From the NCBI GenBank assembly GCA_913056255.1, contig CAJXLN010000001.1:1-64000 (forward strand): DNA of 64,000 bases. Direction: 5' to 3'. The notes beneath the pieces were generated by a model, which ran no database searches, had not been told where the DNA came from, and saw only the letters and a list, made by a program, of their open reading frames with translations. Positions 11,476-20,266 of the stretch are shown piece after piece. Every line of letters begins with the position of its first letter. The first letter of the stretch is position 1. A program made the position numbers and the translations under genes. The stretch comes from an uncultured Thermotogae bacterium (GTDB lineage Bacteria > Thermotogota > Thermotogae > Mesoaciditogales > Mesoaciditogaceae).

Positions 11476-11608
11476 AGAATTCGCCTCAAAGCAACTCTCC
11501 AATTCACCAGGGAGAGGAATTGACGCATCCTCCTTTCAAAAAAATAGTTGCAGCCATCAGTATAATGACTTGTCATCACACAACTCCCCCGCATTTATGC
11601 GGGGAGTA
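11476..11608 (-). promoter_or_regulatory. folD leader (leader A): 5' hairpin, stem plus T-run, AGGAGG, 44-nt foldable insert, AUG
   Basis: Strong sequence match to the pdxT leader at 59441-59572; complementary segments GCGTCAA/TTGAGGC and CTCTCC/GGAGAG. Confidence 0.7.
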
Positions 11609-11621
11609 ATTGATCATTTTC

Positions 11622-13778
11622 TTAAAACAGTCCAGAAATTTTCCCCTCGTCATCTACATCTATAGATTGGGCCGCTGGTACTTTCGATAGTCCAGGCATT
11701 GTCATGATCTGACCAGCCACGGGAACGATGAAACCAGCTCCGTTTGAAAGAATAACTTCACGAACTGTGAAGGTGTATCCGGACGGTGCACCTACAAGCT
11801 TGGGATCGTCAGTGATAGATGCTTGGGTTTTCGCCATGATTATCGGTAACTTCCCATATCCCTTTTTTTCTATATTTTTGATATCCGATAAGGCTTTAGA
11901 AGTGTAAACCACATTGCCTGCTCTGTATATTTCCTTTGCAATAATACCTATTTTGTCCTTAACAGGCATATTCCAATCGTATATTCCATGGAAGTGGTTT
12001 TCATCTTTTTCTATCGACTCTACGACTTCGTGCGCCAATTCTTCAGCGCCCGCGCCACCTTTACTCCATGCCTCATTCAGTGCAATGCGTACGTTCATGC
12101 TCTTCGCTTCTTCTTCAACGAGCTTTATCTCGGCATCCGTATCGGTTGAGAATTTGTTTAAAGCTATAACAACCGGAAGACCGAATTTTTTAACGTTCTC
12201 GACGTGCACTTTAAGGTTTTTCATACCCTCTTTGAGTGCATCGAGATTTTCTGTGCTAAGTTCTTTTTTATTCATTCCACCGTGCATTTTCAAGGCTCTG
12301 ATAGTAGCAACAAGTACAACTGTATCGGGTTTGAGATCCGCATATTTCGATACCACATCGAAAAATTTCTCCGCGCCTAAATCGGCGGCAAATCCAGTTT
12401 CTGTTATCACGTAGTCAGCGAACTTCAACGCGAGTTTTGTTGCCACAACGGTGTTCGTCCCATGAGCGATGTTAGCAAATGGTCCGCCATGGACGAAAGC
12501 GGGTGTGTGATCTATTGTTTGAACAAGATTTGGATTCAGTGCATCCTTTAAGAGTGCAGTCATAGCGCCTTGAGCCTTCAGATCGCCTGCTGTCACGTAT
12601 TTTCCACCTTTGACCGTTTGTCCTATGATGATATTTGAAAGTCTTTTCTTCAGATCTGACAGATCTTTGGCAAGACATAGAATCGCCATTACCTCTGAGG
12701 CTGCTGTGATAACGAAATTAGTTTCCCGAGGGAAACCGTTGGAGCGTCCACCTAAAGAGACGACTATGTGTCTAAGAGCGCGATCGTTCATATCAATGGC
12801 TCTTGGCCATGTTATCCTTCTAACATCTATTCCGAGATCATTACCATGATGAATGTGGGCATCTATCAGAGCAGAAAGCAAGTTATGAGCGGCACTCACG
12901 GCATGCATGTCTCCCGTGAAATGCAGGTTGATATTTTCCATAGGGAGAACCTGAGCATATCCTCCACCAGCCGCTCCTCCCTTTATACCAAAGACAGGTC
13001 CAAGAGATGGCTCTCGCAAAGTGACTATCGTCTTTTTTCCGATTTTATTCATCGCTTGAGCAAGACCAACACTCGTTGTGGTTTTGCCTTCACCTGCAGG
13101 CGTCGGAGTGATGGCCGTAACGATTATCAACTTCCCATTTTGTTTATTTTGAAGGTCTTTCAGAAGTTGGTGGGGTACTTTTGCAATGTACTTTCCATAT
13201 GGGATCAATTGTTCTTCTTGAATTCCTACAGATTTTGCTACCTCTGATATAGGTTTCAATTCAACACTTTGTGCGATTTCAATATCACTTTTCATGTTAC
13301 TACCTCCTCTGTATAATTTGAACTTCTGAGGTGGTGCAAGATTCTTAGCGATCTTGTCAAGCACCCCATTCACGAATTTCCTATCACCTTCTGTACCGTA
13401 GATCTTAGAAAGCTCCACAGCTTCGTTTATACTGACCTCTATTGGAACATTTAAATCGTAAAGAAGTTCATAAGTTTCAAGTCTGAGGATGCTTCTTGAA
13501 ACAATCGAAAGTCTTTCCATAGACCATCCTATCAATCGCTCAGAAATGATTTTATCTATCTCTGTCATTTTAGAGACAGCGCCCGAAGCAAAAATTTCTA
13601 CCTCTTTTTCAAGATCCCAAGAAACGCCTTCCGCTTGACAGACCCTATGGGTCGAATCGGAAGGCGTTAAGTCCTGAAACTCCAATTGATAAATCGCCTT
13701 GAATGCCAGATCTCTCATAAAACGTCGTCGAGATCTTCTGTTGGACACCTTACTCTTGGTCCCCCGTTTCTTCTTCAT
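11622..13778 (-). CDS. fhs: NusB domain (about 161 aa) in frame with formate-tetrahydrofolate ligase (557 aa)
   Basis: NusB-like N-terminus (RRFMRDLAFKAIYQLEF...IEVSINEAVELSKIYGTEGDRKFVNGVLDKIA) then MKSDIEIAQSVELKPI...TPTPAGEGKTTTSVGLAQ; no stop between; internal ATG at 13295 with SD AGAGGAGGT. Confidence 0.92.
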   Translation of the reverse strand: MKKKRGTKSKVSNRRSRRRFMRDLAFKAIYQLEFQDLTPSDSTHRVCQAEGVSWDLEKEVEIFASGAVSKMTEIDKIISERLIGWSMERLSIVSRSILRLETYELLYDLNVPIEVSINEAVELSKIYGTEGDRKFVNGVLDKIAKNLAPPQKFKLYRGGSNMKSDIEIAQSVELKPISEVAKSVGIQEEQLIPYGKYIAKVPHQLLKDLQNKQNGKLIIVTAITPTPAGEGKTTTSVGLAQAMNKIGKKTIVTLREPSLGPVFGIKGGAAGGGYAQVLPMENINLHFTGDMHAVSAAHNLLSALIDAHIHHGNDLGIDVRRITWPRAIDMNDRALRHIVVSLGGRSNGFPRETNFVITAASEVMAILCLAKDLSDLKKRLSNIIIGQTVKGGKYVTAGDLKAQGAMTALLKDALNPNLVQTIDHTPAFVHGGPFANIAHGTNTVVATKLALKFADYVITETGFAADLGAEKFFDVVSKYADLKPDTVVLVATIRALKMHGGMNKKELSTENLDALKEGMKNLKVHVENVKKFGLPVVIALNKFSTDTDAEIKLVEEEAKSMNVRIALNEAWSKGGAGAEELAHEVVESIEKDENHFHGIYDWNMPVKDKIGIIAKEIYRAGNVVYTSKALSDIKNIEKKGYGKLPIIMAKTQASITDDPKLVGAPSGYTFTVREVILSNGAGFIVPVAGQIMTMPGLSKVPAAQSIDVDDEGKISGLF

Positions 13779-14154
13779 ATTCTTCTTTCGATTTGGAATT
13801 TACGATATCTTCAACGTAAACATTAACAGCTATCACTTTAAGCCCTGTTATGTTCTCTACTTCCTGCGAAATATCCTTTTGAATATTTTTGGTTACCTCA
13901 GGAATCTTTTCGCCATACCTGATCTTGGTTTTTACCGAAATCGACACACTGTTTTCGTCTGGTCTTTCAATCGTTACCTGTTTTCGATAATATTTATACT
14001 CACGAGACCTTTGATCTATTTCCTTTCCTTCTAACTTTGCAAGTGTCAGAATTATCACATCCGTTATAACTTGATCGGAGATATCGATCTTGCCATCGTA
14101 ATTTTGATTTTCTGTGTTATCGGATTTCTCTTGTTCTTCCATAGTTTCTTCCAC
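13750..14154 (-). CDS. Asp23/Gls24 family protein with acidic tails
   Basis: GKIDISDQVITDVIILTLAKLEG...GLKVIAVNVYVEDI. Confidence 0.7.
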   Translation of the reverse strand: MEETMEEQEKSDNTENQNYDGKIDISDQVITDVIILTLAKLEGKEIDQRSREYKYYRKQVTIERPDENSVSISVKTKIRYGEKIPEVTKNIQKDISQEVENITGLKVIAVNVYVEDIVNSKSKEEYEEETGDQE

Positions 14155-14188
14155 CTTTCTGATTGAATTTTTTGAAATACATTGGAAT

Positions 14189-14749
14189 TTACGCCCGTTC
14201 TAAGTATTCACCTGTTTTCGTGTTGATCTTAACCTTTTCTCCTTTTTTTACAAAGAACGGAACAGTGGTTTTAAAACCCGTTTCAAGTGTTGCCGGTTTG
14301 CCACCACCCGAAACTGTATCACCCTTGAATCCCGGATCTGTATCGACAACTTCAAGAGTAACACTCGAAGGTAAAAGAATATCGATTACCTTATCCTCGT
14401 GGAAAACAAGGTTAAGGTCCATATTTTCTGTCATGAAATTCAATTCATCTTCGAGATCTTCCACTGAAAGTTCATATTGTTCGTAGTCTTCAGTTGTCAT
14501 AAAATGTGCGAAGTGTTCATCTTTGTAAAGATATTGAGCCTTTTTCAAAGACAATGCAACCTCTTCCACTTTCTCTCCACTTTTGAAGGTTTTGTCTTGG
14601 ACAAAACCCGTGAGTACATCTTTCAGCCTGGTTCGAACCACCGCACTGTGTCCACGACCCATTTTATGCATTTCGAATCCGACAACTTTGTAAATCTTAC
14701 CGTTAACCATAACATGAATACCTTTACGAATATTGGATACTTCAAGCAT
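14189..14749 (-). CDS. efp: Elongation factor P
   Basis: NIRKGIHVMVNGKIYKVVGFEMHKMGRGHSAVVRTRLKDV...DTDPGFKGDTVSGGGKPATLETG. Confidence 0.93.
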   Translation of the reverse strand: MLEVSNIRKGIHVMVNGKIYKVVGFEMHKMGRGHSAVVRTRLKDVLTGFVQDKTFKSGEKVEEVALSLKKAQYLYKDEHFAHFMTTEDYEQYELSVEDLEDELNFMTENMDLNLVFHEDKVIDILLPSSVTLEVVDTDPGFKGDTVSGGGKPATLETGFKTTVPFFVKKGEKVKINTKTGEYLERA

Positions 14750-15127
14750 CTTTAGAACCACCCACCTATGTACAATACTGTAAAATCATTGAATTTGAAC
14801 TTGCGTGAACTCCTTATCATATTAAAGAAAGGAAAACATGCATTGCACTCTCACCGTGATAACTTTTGTCTAAAAATTATACCACTTTTTAGCGAGAATA
14901 CAGATATCGTACTGTAAAAAAATCGTCGATTTTCGAAGCTCTACTGGATTTCATTTCCAACGTTATTTCGTATTCGATATAGACTGTTCAACGTTTTTAG
15001 CTTGAAACTTTTAGATGATCATTGAAAAGAATAAAAGCATTGTAATCTCAATCCGGTATTTTTTGTTGCAAAGAAAATGCCTCCGCTCGTGGTGTGAACT
15101 GGAAGATGGATAAATGAGCGATTCAGT

Positions 15128-15187
15128 CTTGATAAGGCTTCGAAAAAAATTCCCTTATCGCTTGTAATGGCACACGATTTAAATATC
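15128..15187. repeat. Dispersed repeat module L, copy 2
   Basis: CTTGATAAGGCTTCGAAAAAAATTCC...CGCTTG...GATTTAAATATC shared with 1-61. Confidence 0.75.
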
Positions 15188-15905
15188 ATTTATGAGTGTC
15201 GAGCCATTTCTTTGCCTTCACTTTACATTCCATTTCTTGAGCGTAAAATTCCTTTTCAACAGGCAGAGAAGCGATTTTTTCGAAGGTTTGACGTACTTTC
15301 TTGATCTTTCCCCATTTGATGTAAAGTTGAGCCAGCTCATAGTAACCGTAAATGTATCCAGGATCTATTGAGAGGGCTTTTTTGAAAAGTTCCTCAGAAC
15401 GGTCGAAGTTCGCGAAGGGCCATGGGGTATCTCTGTACCTCATGGCAAGGGCGGTGTAAGCTCGATAAAGTCTCGGATCGAGTTTTATGGCTTTATTTAT
15501 GTAATGGTCGAAATCGCCGAGCATGAAAAGACTCTGAATAATTCCTTTGTATTGCGCAAGTCTACCTATTGCAGCACCTTTCACGAAATTCAAATACGCA
15601 TTATTCGGTGTGATCTTAAGTGCCATATCCGCATAATGAATGGCATCATCGAAGTATTTGGCTTTGATTTCTTTAGGTGCACCCCAAAGTCCGTATTCTA
15701 CACACGCGTCAGCTAAAACTCTGAGAGTTGTTGCATTTTCTTCAAGAGACGGATCGTTTTTCAAATTCAATATCAGATTTTCCATGCCAGTGGCATTTTG
15801 CGATGCTCTGTATTCATAGAACTCATGCTGAGTTGTGGCAAACGTCATTACAGATATAGAAAACAGCAAAAACAGAATGATTACAGTATTTTTCACCATT
15901 TTCAA
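15186..15905 (-). CDS. Secreted/anchored TPR-repeat protein
   Basis: N-terminal signal-like MVKNTVIILFLLFSISVMTFA; TPR-type repeats (ALSIDPGYIYGYYELAQLYIKWG). Confidence 0.7.
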   Translation of the reverse strand: MKMVKNTVIILFLLFSISVMTFATTQHEFYEYRASQNATGMENLILNLKNDPSLEENATTLRVLADACVEYGLWGAPKEIKAKYFDDAIHYADMALKITPNNAYLNFVKGAAIGRLAQYKGIIQSLFMLGDFDHYINKAIKLDPRLYRAYTALAMRYRDTPWPFANFDRSEELFKKALSIDPGYIYGYYELAQLYIKWGKIKKVRQTFEKIASLPVEKEFYAQEMECKVKAKKWLDTHK

Positions 15906-15965
15906 TCACCTATTTTACAAAACCCACCAAAATGGTGAATTTTGATGGTAGCCTTTCCTCTACCT

Positions 15966-16022
15966 GTTAAATGATTAAACATAGTGTGTCCAAAGATTTA
16001 GGATCATAAAGTAACGGTATCC
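15966..16022. repeat. Dispersed repeat module R, inverted copy
   Basis: Reverse complement TGGATACCGTTACTTTATGATCCTAAATCTTTGGACACACTATGTTTAA matches 71-120. Confidence 0.75.
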
Positions 16023-16047
16023 AGTTTTCTGTTCTTTGACAATCCGG

Positions 16048-16914
16048 TTAAAACGGCTTCTTGCGAATATGGAAGTAGGGTTTTCTCTTGTGCTTCTCGT
16101 AGTAATCCTGGTGATAGTCCTCTGCCTTGTAGAATTTGGTTACAGGCAGCAGTTTTGTCACAACATTGTATCCTCTCTCCTTTAAAATCTTGATCAGTTT
16201 TTCACCAATATTCATCTCCTCTCCATTACTGTAGAACAGTACAGATTTATACTGTTCTCCGATATCTGGGCCTTGACCATTGGATTGGGTTGGATCATGG
16301 AGATCAAAGAAAAATTTAGCAAGCTCTTCATAACTGACTCTTCTCGTGTCATAGGTCACCTCTACCACTTCATAGTGACCCGTTGTGTTAGAGCAGACCT
16401 CATCATATGTCGGGTTTTCCGTTGTTCCACCCATATAACCAGATACTGCTGAAATCACGCCTTCTTTCTTTTTAAACCAATATTCTATACCCCAGAAACA
16501 CCCACCGGCAAAATATGCCTTTGCAGCATCTCCGAATTCCTTATCAGGAATAAACATGAGTGAAATTGAATTTACACAATATCTTACATTTTTTGGTGTA
16601 AGATCCTCACCCTCAAACACATGACCGAGATGGGCACCACATTTGGCACATTGAACCTCAGTTCTTATTTTGTCTGGATCTGGCAGCCTTTTTATCGCTC
16701 CCTCTATTGCCTCATCAAAACTTGGCCAGCCAGAATGTGACTTAAACTTTGCCTCAGAACGAAATAATGGTGCGTTACATCGCTTGCAGATATAGGTTCC
16801 TTTCTCAAAGAAATTATCGTATTTACCACTACCTGGCTTCTCTGTTCCTTTATGAATAATTACACGCTCTTCTTCAGGTGTAAGTTTACGATAATGCCTG
16901 CTATACTTACTCAT
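16048..16914 (-). CDS. msrBA: Fused peptide methionine sulfoxide reductase MsrB-MsrA
   Basis: MsrB half (YICKRCNAPLF...HSGWPSFDEAI...RYCVNSISLMF), then MsrA half (AYFAGGCFWGIEYWFKKKEGV). Confidence 0.95.
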   Translation of the reverse strand: MSKYSRHYRKLTPEEERVIIHKGTEKPGSGKYDNFFEKGTYICKRCNAPLFRSEAKFKSHSGWPSFDEAIEGAIKRLPDPDKIRTEVQCAKCGAHLGHVFEGEDLTPKNVRYCVNSISLMFIPDKEFGDAAKAYFAGGCFWGIEYWFKKKEGVISAVSGYMGGTTENPTYDEVCSNTTGHYEVVEVTYDTRRVSYEELAKFFFDLHDPTQSNGQGPDIGEQYKSVLFYSNGEEMNIGEKLIKILKERGYNVVTKLLPVTKFYKAEDYHQDYYEKHKRKPYFHIRKKPF

Positions 16915-17181
16915 AACAATACTCCTCCCACAGCCAGTATAAAAACAAAATTCCACATCAAAACAGATCTCCTCTATTTTCCATTATCAAATGTATTCAT
17001 AGCACAGAAATCTTCGAATTTTAATCTTTCAGGCCTCTTTTTTTCATCTTTTTTCTGCTTATCCGATAAAACAGGATTGATATCTTCTACTTTCACATAT
17101 CTTCTCTGTTCTCTTTCTTTCACTTCTATTACGGGGACATGTTTTTCCCCTTTTCAATCTCCTGTTCTTGTTTCCATACTT

Positions 17182-17655
17182 TTATCTCTTTTCCTCTTTA
17201 AGAGTCTCCAGGACTTTATCGACATGTCCCGTGACCCTGACATTCTTCCACCCTTTTACAATCCTGCCCTCTGGATCTATCAGAAAGGTGCTTCTTATCG
17301 TTCCGAAATACTCTCTGCCATAGTTCTTCTTTTTCCCCCAAACTTCATAGAGTTCCATTACCTTATGTTCCGTATCGCTTAGTAGCAGTATATTCAAGCC
17401 ATGCTTTTCTATAAACCTCTCGTGTGATTTCTTCGAATCCTTGCTTATTCCTATGATTACGGCATTCATTTTCTCGAACTCTTCCTTTTTTTCTGTGAAT
17501 TCTTTTGCTTCGCGCGTACAACCAGAGGTATTATCCTTTGGGTAGAAGTAAAGCACCACCCATTTCCCTCGAAACTCATTCAGGCAGTATTCTTTTCCCT
17601 GATAGTTTGGAAGGCAGAAATCCGGTGCATTTTTACCTATTTCCTCTTTCATCAT
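17182..17655 (-). CDS. bcp: Thioredoxin-dependent thiol peroxidase (Bcp-type peroxiredoxin)
   Basis: VVLYFYPKDNTSGCTREAKEF. Confidence 0.93.
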   Translation of the reverse strand: MMKEEIGKNAPDFCLPNYQGKEYCLNEFRGKWVVLYFYPKDNTSGCTREAKEFTEKKEEFEKMNAVIIGISKDSKKSHERFIEKHGLNILLLSDTEHKVMELYEVWGKKKNYGREYFGTIRSTFLIDPEGRIVKGWKNVRVTGHVDKVLETLKEEKR

Positions 17656-17753
17656 ATCACCCTTTTATTTGAATTTTCAGATTCAACCCCTGTTAGACCA
17701 CCAGTTAGTAATCCACCTTTTTTTCTTAGATTTTTTTCTATTATAAGTATTTC

Positions 17754-17990
17754 TTATTCCCATTTGTTCTTCGTCGTTTTTGTCCATGAAGCGTTCTTAT
17801 CCTTGTATTTGTGATTCTTCCTTTGAAGCTGTGTCCTATGATCCTGACAGGGCTTGACCATTGTTGAATCGATTGCTGAATCTTTTGGTTTGTGGCCTGT
17901 TTGAAGCTCATACAGCAAGATGACCTTTTGAATCAAAGCGTTGTAGTCCATTTTGGAGGCTCTGTAGCTCAGAGTCCGGATACACGGCAC
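17754..17990 (-). pseudogene. Transposase remnant (DDE-type, IS family unresolved)
   Basis: DSAIDSTMVKPCQDHRTQLQRKNHKYKDKNASWTKTTKNKWE followed by a stop; resembles the central part of an IS transposase. Confidence 0.5.
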
Positions 17991-18121
17991 CTTGTTGGAA
18001 ATTTCACAGAATTTCCGATACGATTCACTCGAATAAAGTCCTTTGATCGCTTATAATTTTTCCATTCAGATCGTTAGACAGTCTCTGTTTTTAATAGTTT
18101 TTAGTAATTTATCAACTGTTA

Positions 18122-18481
18122 TCATCCTGCTTCTTTTTCCAATATCACAACTGCTATGGCAATTCCTCCATCGTGAGATAAAGTGGAGTGCACCAAATTG
18201 AATTTATGAACGTTTTCCAAATGTACAACTGTGTCGTTTCTCAACAGATGAATCGCTCCCAATTCATCTGGAACAAAGGAAAGATCGGAAAGACTAACAC
18301 TTCTGATACCAGTTCCCAATGCTTTGAGAAAAGCCTCTTTAAGTGCGAATCTCCCGGCAAGAAAGCTCTGATTTCTATTTTTATCCCATAGAATACGCTC
18401 TTCTGTTGAAAGCACACGGCGCGCAAGTTTTTCTTCAACGCGCGAAATTTGAACGACATCGATGCCAACACCAAGGATCAT
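18122..18481 (-). CDS. acpS: Holo-[acyl-carrier-protein] synthase
   Basis: MILGVGIDVVQISRVE and FLAGRFALKEAFLKALGTG. Confidence 0.95.
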   Translation of the reverse strand: MILGVGIDVVQISRVEEKLARRVLSTEERILWDKNRNQSFLAGRFALKEAFLKALGTGIRSVSLSDLSFVPDELGAIHLLRNDTVVHLENVHKFNLVHSTLSHDGGIAIAVVILEKEAG

Positions 18482-19089
18482 TTGACAATTCGCCTTACGT
18501 TTGAATAATCTGCTATAATATGCAGTCTATATTCCTTTGTAATAAAGAAAAGATAAAGATATATGTATATTCCAAAAGTCACAAAAGAAAGAATCATGAA
18601 ACTCAAACCACTCCTCTTTTTGAAAACCTTCACACTCGTGGGATTATCAATAAAAAAATGGTTTATATCTTCTTCCATCTCTTGATGAACGTAAAACCTT
18701 TTTGAAATTACATCACTGAGGACGACGAGAAAGAGAAAATTTATTCCCAATGTAATTAAAGTAGGTGTAGGAATGTAAGGAGTCACTAAATTTATAGGGA
18801 AAAACATCTCGATTATGAGATCGAACACTCCAGATGCAAGAAAAAACCAGTAGTACTTCATCGTATCAACTGGAAACTGTTTCAAATCGTCCTTCAATTT
18901 CTCAGGTAACTTCTCATTCTTTATTGCAAGGTATATGGCTTTCTTATGTACAACGTGCTTGTCAACCGAGGCAGATATCTTGTACATCACATAGTAGATA
19001 ATCAACGGAATGAATATCGATGCGATCAGCCAAAATATGTTCACCGAATTAACCATATCTTTTGTGTAAGCCTCTTCTATTTTATTCAT
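18478..19089 (-). CDS. Multi-pass membrane protein, DUF4234-like
   Basis: Several hydrophobic segments; C-terminal SFMILSFVTFGIYIYLYLFFITKEYRLH; start moved to MNKIEEAYTKD to remove overlap with the upstream gene. Confidence 0.55.
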   Translation of the reverse strand: MNKIEEAYTKDMVNSVNIFWLIASIFIPLIIYYVMYKISASVDKHVVHKKAIYLAIKNEKLPEKLKDDLKQFPVDTMKYYWFFLASGVFDLIIEMFFPINLVTPYIPTPTLITLGINFLFLVVLSDVISKRFYVHQEMEEDINHFFIDNPTSVKVFKKRSGLSFMILSFVTFGIYIYLYLFFITKEYRLHIIADYSNVRRIVK

Positions 19090-19102
19090 ATCATTCACGA
19101 TC

Positions 19103-20266
19103 TTACAGGACAAAGAGGGGAATTTCCAACTCTTGGGGTGAAATTCCTCCATGTTTTCCCTTAAGGTGTCGTTCGTTTCCAATGTACCTTACAGTGAACG
19201 AATGATCGAACTTAGGTATCGCTATAAGATCACCTATTCTTTCTATAGAATGCTTATATGGCTTGCCGTAACCAAAAAAGCCTTTTTTCAAAAATTCCTC
19301 TGATTTGTAAAACTCAACGTTATCTTTGAAGAAATCCATTCCAACCTCCATTGTTTTGTCCGGATTTTTAGTGTAGAGATACAATATTCTTGGCTCGCCA
19401 CATGGCATGATATTCAAAGTGGAAACAAAATCATCTTCTGCAGATATCATCCAATCGTGTCGCCAATCAGTACGCAATTGTCCATGATCGGCAACTATGA
19501 GAAATACCGTTTCATCCATAAGTGCTCCTGACAACTTTTCACAAACATTTTCTTCAAATGAGCGAAGGATGCTGTGAATTTCCTCAACATACTCCTCTGA
19601 ATCCGGGCCATATACATGACCCATGGCATCCACCATTGGCCAATAAGAATATATGTAAGAAAATCTTTTAGACTCTATTGCTTTTCTCAATTTTGTCATC
19701 ATATCGGTCGCGCTGATGTAACCCTGAACTGCTGCATTGTGATTGAGCGTTTTCGAGAGGCCGCTTTCTTTGAAAGCGTTTGCAGTGATCACTAAAGGAT
19801 TGACGCCGTAATTTTTTAACTGTTCATAAATCGTCGGCACGCCGAGAAAATTTGAAGGATTGGCTCCTCGAGACAAAAGCGTATTGGGAGGCATGCCGAC
19901 TGGTGAAAATTCTATCATGTTCGTAAGCGTTCCAAATTCTTTGAGGTAAAGCACGTAACCAAGCATTCCATGTTCAATCGGCGAAGCTGCAGTGGCCACA
20001 GTACTTAACACATTCACAGTTGTTGATGGAAAAATAGAATACAACTTCTTTGGATATCCGAGATATTTGAACATTCCATTGCTGGCGAGTTCAAAAGCAA
20101 CATCATACCTCATGGCATCTATCAACAACAGCACAACTCGATTTGCCTTGACGAATTTTTCTTCAAGCATTTCTGGCGGTAATGGTTTGTGACGAGGCAA
20201 AAATCCAAATTTTTCTGTTATAGAATTCATGAGATTCAGAATCGAACGATCGTAATTTGGTCTCAT
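19103..20266 (-). CDS. Alkaline phosphatase superfamily phosphodiesterase
   Basis: VVLLLIDAMRYDVAFE, FPSTTVNVLSTVATA, VADHGQLRTDWRHD metal-site motifs. Confidence 0.8.
   Translation of the reverse strand: MRPNYDRSILNLMNSITEKFGFLPRHKPLPPEMLEEKFVKANRVVLLLIDAMRYDVAFELASNGMFKYLGYPKKLYSIFPSTTVNVLSTVATAASPIEHGMLGYVLYLKEFGTLTNMIEFSPVGMPPNTLLSRGANPSNFLGVPTIYEQLKNYGVNPLVITANAFKESGLSKTLNHNAAVQGYISATDMMTKLRKAIESKRFSYIYSYWPMVDAMGHVYGPDSEEYVEEIHSILRSFEENVCEKLSGALMDETVFLIVADHGQLRTDWRHDWMISAEDDFVSTLNIMPCGEPRILYLYTKNPDKTMEVGMDFFKDNVEFYKSEEFLKKGFFGYGKPYKHSIERIGDLIAIPKFDHSFTVRYIGNERHLKGKHGGISPQELEIPLFVL

Noticed and set aside
11476-11608. ZTP (pfl) or THF riboswitch before folD
   Set aside because: Gene context fits, but the consensus blocks I know for these classes (for example the CCGCCGGGCA-type block of pfl) are not visible; the leader was kept as an unassigned element
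11914-12414. 166-aa plus-strand ORF
   Set aside because: Antisense to fhs; low-complexity Ser/Pro-rich composition typical of shadow ORFs
12768-13247. 159-aa plus-strand ORF
   Set aside because: Lies antisense to the conserved fhs coding region; no SD and no recognisable domain
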